This document shows, piece after piece, positions 14,974-16,968 of a stretch of DNA of 16,968 bases. The position numbers were made by a program, and so were the translations under genes. The notes under the pieces were generated by a model. It worked only from the letters and a program-made list of their open reading frames with translations. It did no database searches and was not told where the DNA came from. The stretch comes from an uncultured Selenomonadales bacterium (GTDB lineage: Bacteria > Bacillota_C > Negativicutes > Selenomonadales > Selenomonadaceae). The stretch covers positions 1-16,968 of the forward strand of contig CALGGX010000133.1 in NCBI GenBank assembly GCA_937916025.1, read 5' to 3'. Numbering within the stretch: position 1 is the first letter of the stretch; each line of letters starts with the position of its first letter.

Positions 14974-15245
14974 TGCCGTCCGCTCCCTTCTTCGCTCCGC
15001 ACGGAGTCGTCGTCAAAGTCCATGTCGCGAAAGACAAAGCGCGTCAGCAAAAAAGTCAGCGCAATCGCCATTGCCCACACTCCGATTGAGCCGAGCAATG
15101 CCCAGAGCGGCAAGTGCATGACTTTGATCTCGAGACTCGCCGTGCCGAATCCGGCGACGAGCCAGAACAGTATCAGCGCGAGAAGTGCCGCGCCCGTAAA
15201 CGCCGCCTCGCGTCTGATCTGCCGATACTTTTGATCGTTTGACAT
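14970..15245 (-). CDS. yhdT: YhdT-family (DUF997) small membrane protein
   Basis: The 91-residue protein begins MSNDQKYRQIRREAAFTGAA and has two membrane segments, about residues 16-37 and 46-70. A basic N-terminus and an acidic C-terminal tail (DMDFDDDSVRSEE) flank them. GGAGG (complement of 15253-15257) lies 7 nt before the ATG, which favours this start over longer in-frame starts upstream. Family knowledge: YhdT is a small membrane protein encoded just before panF in E. coli and many other bacteria; a role as accessory to pantothenate uptake is inferred from that pairing. The stop TGA overlaps the panF ATG. Confidence 0.9.
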   Translation of the reverse strand: MSNDQKYRQIRREAAFTGAALLALILFWLVAGFGTASLEIKVMHLPLWALLGSIGVWAMAIALTFLLTRFVFRDMDFDDDSVRSEEGSGRQ

Positions 15246-15310
15246 TGAAAAACCTCCAATCGTCTCGTTCGAGTCGTACAATCGATACGAGCGAAAAAAT
15301 TTCAGCGCGT

Positions 15311-15339
15311 ATGTTATCACAGCGGCTCGGCATTGACAA
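15311..15339 (-). promoter_or_regulatory. Putative promoter for yhdT-panF
   Basis: On the minus strand TTGTCA (complement of 15334-15339) and TAACAT (complement of 15311-15316) are 17 nt apart, about 66 nt before the yhdT ATG. Matches are 5 of 6 and 4 of 6 to consensus. It is adjacent to the divergent gyrA promoter, with only 2 nt between their -35 boxes. Confidence 0.35.
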
Positions 15340-15341
15340 CA

Positions 15342-15369
15342 TAGACAAAAATTTTTTCGATGATATAAT
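15342..15369 (+). promoter_or_regulatory. Putative promoter for gyrA
   Basis: TAGACA (15342-15347), 16 nt, and a perfect TATAAT (15364-15369). A perfect TTGACA at 15333-15338 is nearby but 25 nt from the -10, too far to be its partner. The transcription start would be near 15376, leaving a leader of only about 18 nt that just includes GGAG at 15380-15383. Confidence 0.55.
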
Positions 15370-15393
15370 AACGGCGATTGGAGTTGATACATT

Positions 15394-16968
15394 TTGAAAG
15401 AACAGTTGCAAGTATTCGAGGAGAAGATCGTGCCGGTGCATCTCGAAAACGAAATGAAGGTTTCGTATATCGATTATGCAATGAGCGTCATCGTATCGCG
15501 CGCGATCCCCGACGTCCGCGACGGCTTGAAACCCGTGCATCGTCGAATTCTCTTCGCAATGCTCGAAGCCGGAATGACTTCGACAAAACCGTATAAAAAA
15601 TCCGCGCGCATCGTCGGCGAGGTTTTGGGTAAATATCATCCGCATGGCGACTCGTCCGTTTACGATGCGATCGTCCGAATGGCTCAAGATTTTTCGATGC
15701 GTTACGTGCTCGCGGACGGACATGGCAATTTCGGCTCCGTCGACGGCGACTCCGCGGCCGCCATGCGCTATACCGAAGTTCGCATGTCGAAAATCGCCGA
15801 GCTTATGCTTGACGACATCGACAAAAACACGGTCAATTTCATTCCGAACTACGACGAATCGCTGAAAGAGCCGGCGGTTTTGCCCGCGAAATTTCCGCAA
15901 CTTCTCGTCAACGGCACGAGCGGAATCGCCGTCGGCATGGCGACCAACATTCCGCCGCACAATTTGGGCGAAACGGTCGATGCCACCTTGGCTTTGTTGG
16001 CTGACGACAATATCAGCATTGACGATCTTATAAAAATTCTGCCTGCCCCCGATTTTCCTACGGGTGCCACCATTTACGGTTTAAGCGGCGTTCGCGAAGG
16101 CTATAAAACAGGGCGTGGGCGGGTGATTATGCGTGGCAAAACGCATATTGAAACCATCGGCAAAAACGGCGACCGTGAGGCGATTGTCATTGATGAAATC
16201 CCCTATCAAGTGAATAAAGCCAAAATGTGCGAGAAAATCGGCGAATTGGTGCGTGATAAGGTGATTGAAGGTATTTCCGAAATGCGCGACGAATCCGATA
16301 AATCGGGTATGCGCGTGGTGATTGAGCTCAAACGCGGTGAGAACGCTGGCGTGGTGTTGAATAAACTCTACAAACTCACGCAGTTGCAGGATACTTTCGG
16401 CATCAATATGGTGGCTCTGGTAAATAACCATCCTAAGCTTCTGTCATTAAAGGAAATATTAACTGAGTTTGTAAACTTCCGTCGAGAGGTGGTTACCAGA
16501 AGAACCGTATTCCTTTTAAGACAGGACAGACGCAAGGCCCATATCAATGAGGGTCTGATGGTTGCCAAGGCCAATATTCAGAAGGTTATAGATCTGATCA
16601 CCTCCTCTCAGAATCAGGAAGAGGCCCGCAGCCGTCTGATGGCTGAACCTTGGGATGCCCAGATGATCAATACTCTCATCGAGCGCACTCCTGAAGGCAT
16701 CAATATCGCTCTGCCGCAGGGTATCGATCCTAAATGCGGCGTGCAGGGGGATATCTACTATCTGTCCGATGCACAGGCACGCGCCATTCTGGCTCTGCAG
16801 CTGTCAAGACTTACTCATCTGGCTCAGGATGAAATCCGCGACGAATATAAAGGGCTTCTTGCAAATATCAGAGATTATCTCGATATTCTGAACCGCCCGG
16901 AGAGAATGAAGCAGGTTATCCGCGAGGAAATGCTTGCTGTAAAGCAGGAATATCAGAACAAGCGCCGT
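15394..16968 (+). CDS. gyrA: DNA gyrase subunit A, N-terminal 525 residues (C-terminus outside window)
   Basis: The frame is open from TTG 15394 to the edge, 525 codons. It is the breakage-reunion subunit of gyrase, which introduces negative supercoils with GyrB. The catalytic tyrosine is Y126 in [10 protein letters not shown]. The quinolone region reads [15 protein letters not shown], with Ser and Asp (S87, D91; E. coli 83 and 87) as in sensitive enzymes. The TTG start follows GGAG with 10 nt and retains the conserved [25 protein letters not shown] start, while the next ATG would delete part of it. The protein is mosaic. Residues 1 to about 193 are Negativicutes/Firmicutes-like; about 200-335 resemble proteobacterial GyrA of the Neisseria type; from about 343 the proteobacterial insert ([15 protein letters not shown]...[15 protein letters not shown]) is present, which Firmicutes GyrA lacks. 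The window ends before the C-terminal pinwheel domain. Confidence 0.95.
   Translation, partial: MKEQLQVFEEKIVPVHLENEMKVSYIDYAMSVIVSRAIPDVRDGLKPVHRRILFAMLEAGMTSTKPYKKSARIVGEVLGKYHPHGDSSVYDAIVRMAQDFSMRYVLADGHGNFGSVDGDSAAAMRYTEVRMSKIAELMLDDIDKNTVNFIPNYDESLKEPAVLPAKFPQLLVNGTSGIAVGMATNIPPHNLGETVDATLALLADDNISIDDLIKILPAPDFPTGATIYGLSGVREGYKTGRGRVIMRGKTHIETIGKNGDREAIVIDEIPYQVNKAKMCEKIGELVRDKVIEGISEMRDESDKSGMRVVIELKRGENAGVVLNKLYKLTQLQDTFGINMVALVNNHPKLLSLKEILTEFVNFRREVVTRRTVFLLRQDRRKAHINEGLMVAKANIQKVIDLITSSQNQEEARSRLMAEPWDAQMINTLIERTPEGINIALPQGIDPKCGVQGDIYYLSDAQARAILALQLSRLTHLAQDEIRDEYKGLLANIRDYLDILNRPERMKQVIREEMLAVKQEYQNKRR
15970..16400 (+). other. Middle segment of gyrA with different codon use and proteobacterial-type protein
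   Basis: After NIPPHNLGE the codons shift from TCG, GAC and GTC with CGC/CGA arginines to AAA, ATT, GTG, GGC and CGT. The protein reads [12 protein letters not shown], then [33 protein letters not shown] and [16 protein letters not shown]. This is close to what I remember of betaproteobacterial (Neisseria) GyrA. The left boundary is between about 15960 and 16050. Confidence 0.6.
16400..16968 (+). other. Third segment of gyrA with a further change of codon use
   Basis: From about 16414 arginine is often AGA (ACC AGA AGA ACC, TTA AGA, TCA AGA, ATC AGA) and leucine often CTG, unlike either earlier segment. The protein contains the roughly 35-residue insert between the LM of helix EEARSRLM and [12 protein letters not shown] that is typical of gammaproteobacterial GyrA (E. 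coli has ANPWQLGNV...YYLTEQQAQAIL). The boundary falls in the conserved [13 protein letters not shown] stretch (16381-16419). Confidence 0.6.

Noticed and set aside
14539..15234. 231-codon plus-strand frame over panF and yhdT
   Set aside because: Antisense to two clear genes; the Asp/Glu/Arg-rich composition is typical of a reverse-frame artefact.
15640..15675. Quinolone resistance change in gyrA
   Set aside because: The key positions are Ser and Asp, as in sensitive enzymes.
15013..15960. 315-codon minus-strand frame antisense to gyrA
   Set aside because: It covers the well-supported gyrA and yhdT genes; the translation is Arg/His-rich with no recognisable domain.
1..16968. CRISPR arrays, tRNA or rRNA genes, insertion sequences
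   Set aside because: I saw no regular short repeats with spacers, no cloverleaf-like gene, no rRNA sequence and no transposase. The repeats present are diverged protein modules.

Overview
The window suggests a diderm member of the Firmicutes (Negativicutes, Selenomonadales-like), probably from a host-associated or rumen-type metagenome. The N-terminal third of gyrA, the yhdT-panF pair and two giant secreted-type calcium-binding repeat genes without Sec signals fit that placement. The taxon is inferred from remembered family sequences, not from a search.

Layout, left to right: (1) 1-4240, minus strand, the first 1413 codons of a giant RTX-like repeat protein whose C-terminus lies outside the window. 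(2) 4241-5007, an intergenic region holding its long structured 5' leader, a good promoter (4728-4755), and the intrinsic terminator of the next gene (4919-4953). (3) 5008-13224, minus strand, an intact 2738-residue paralogue. It has six RTX-like blocks in its N-terminal half and about nine copies of a different 114-156-residue repeat in its C-terminal half. (4) 13225-13491, its leader, which contains a 46-codon small ORF with a strong Shine-Dalgarno and a long hairpin. (5) 13492-15245, minus strand, yhdT-panF, a pantothenate-uptake pair overlapping by ATGA. (6) 15246-15393, a divergent promoter region. (7) 15394-16968, plus strand, the first 525 codons of gyrA.

The two giant genes are collinear module by module. 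They share a near-identical start-codon/RBS block and a conserved leader hairpin, so they look like an old tandem duplication with co-duplicated regulatory leaders. Both are probably exported surface or secreted proteins; no transporter is in the window. The repeat in the C-terminal half and the leaders with the small ORF are the best candidates for something undescribed.

The gyrA end needs caution. After about codon 193 the codon usage and protein type change to proteobacterial, and they change again near codon 340. The reading frame stays open. This looks like a three-source chimera joined at conserved motifs, most likely an assembly or amplification artefact.
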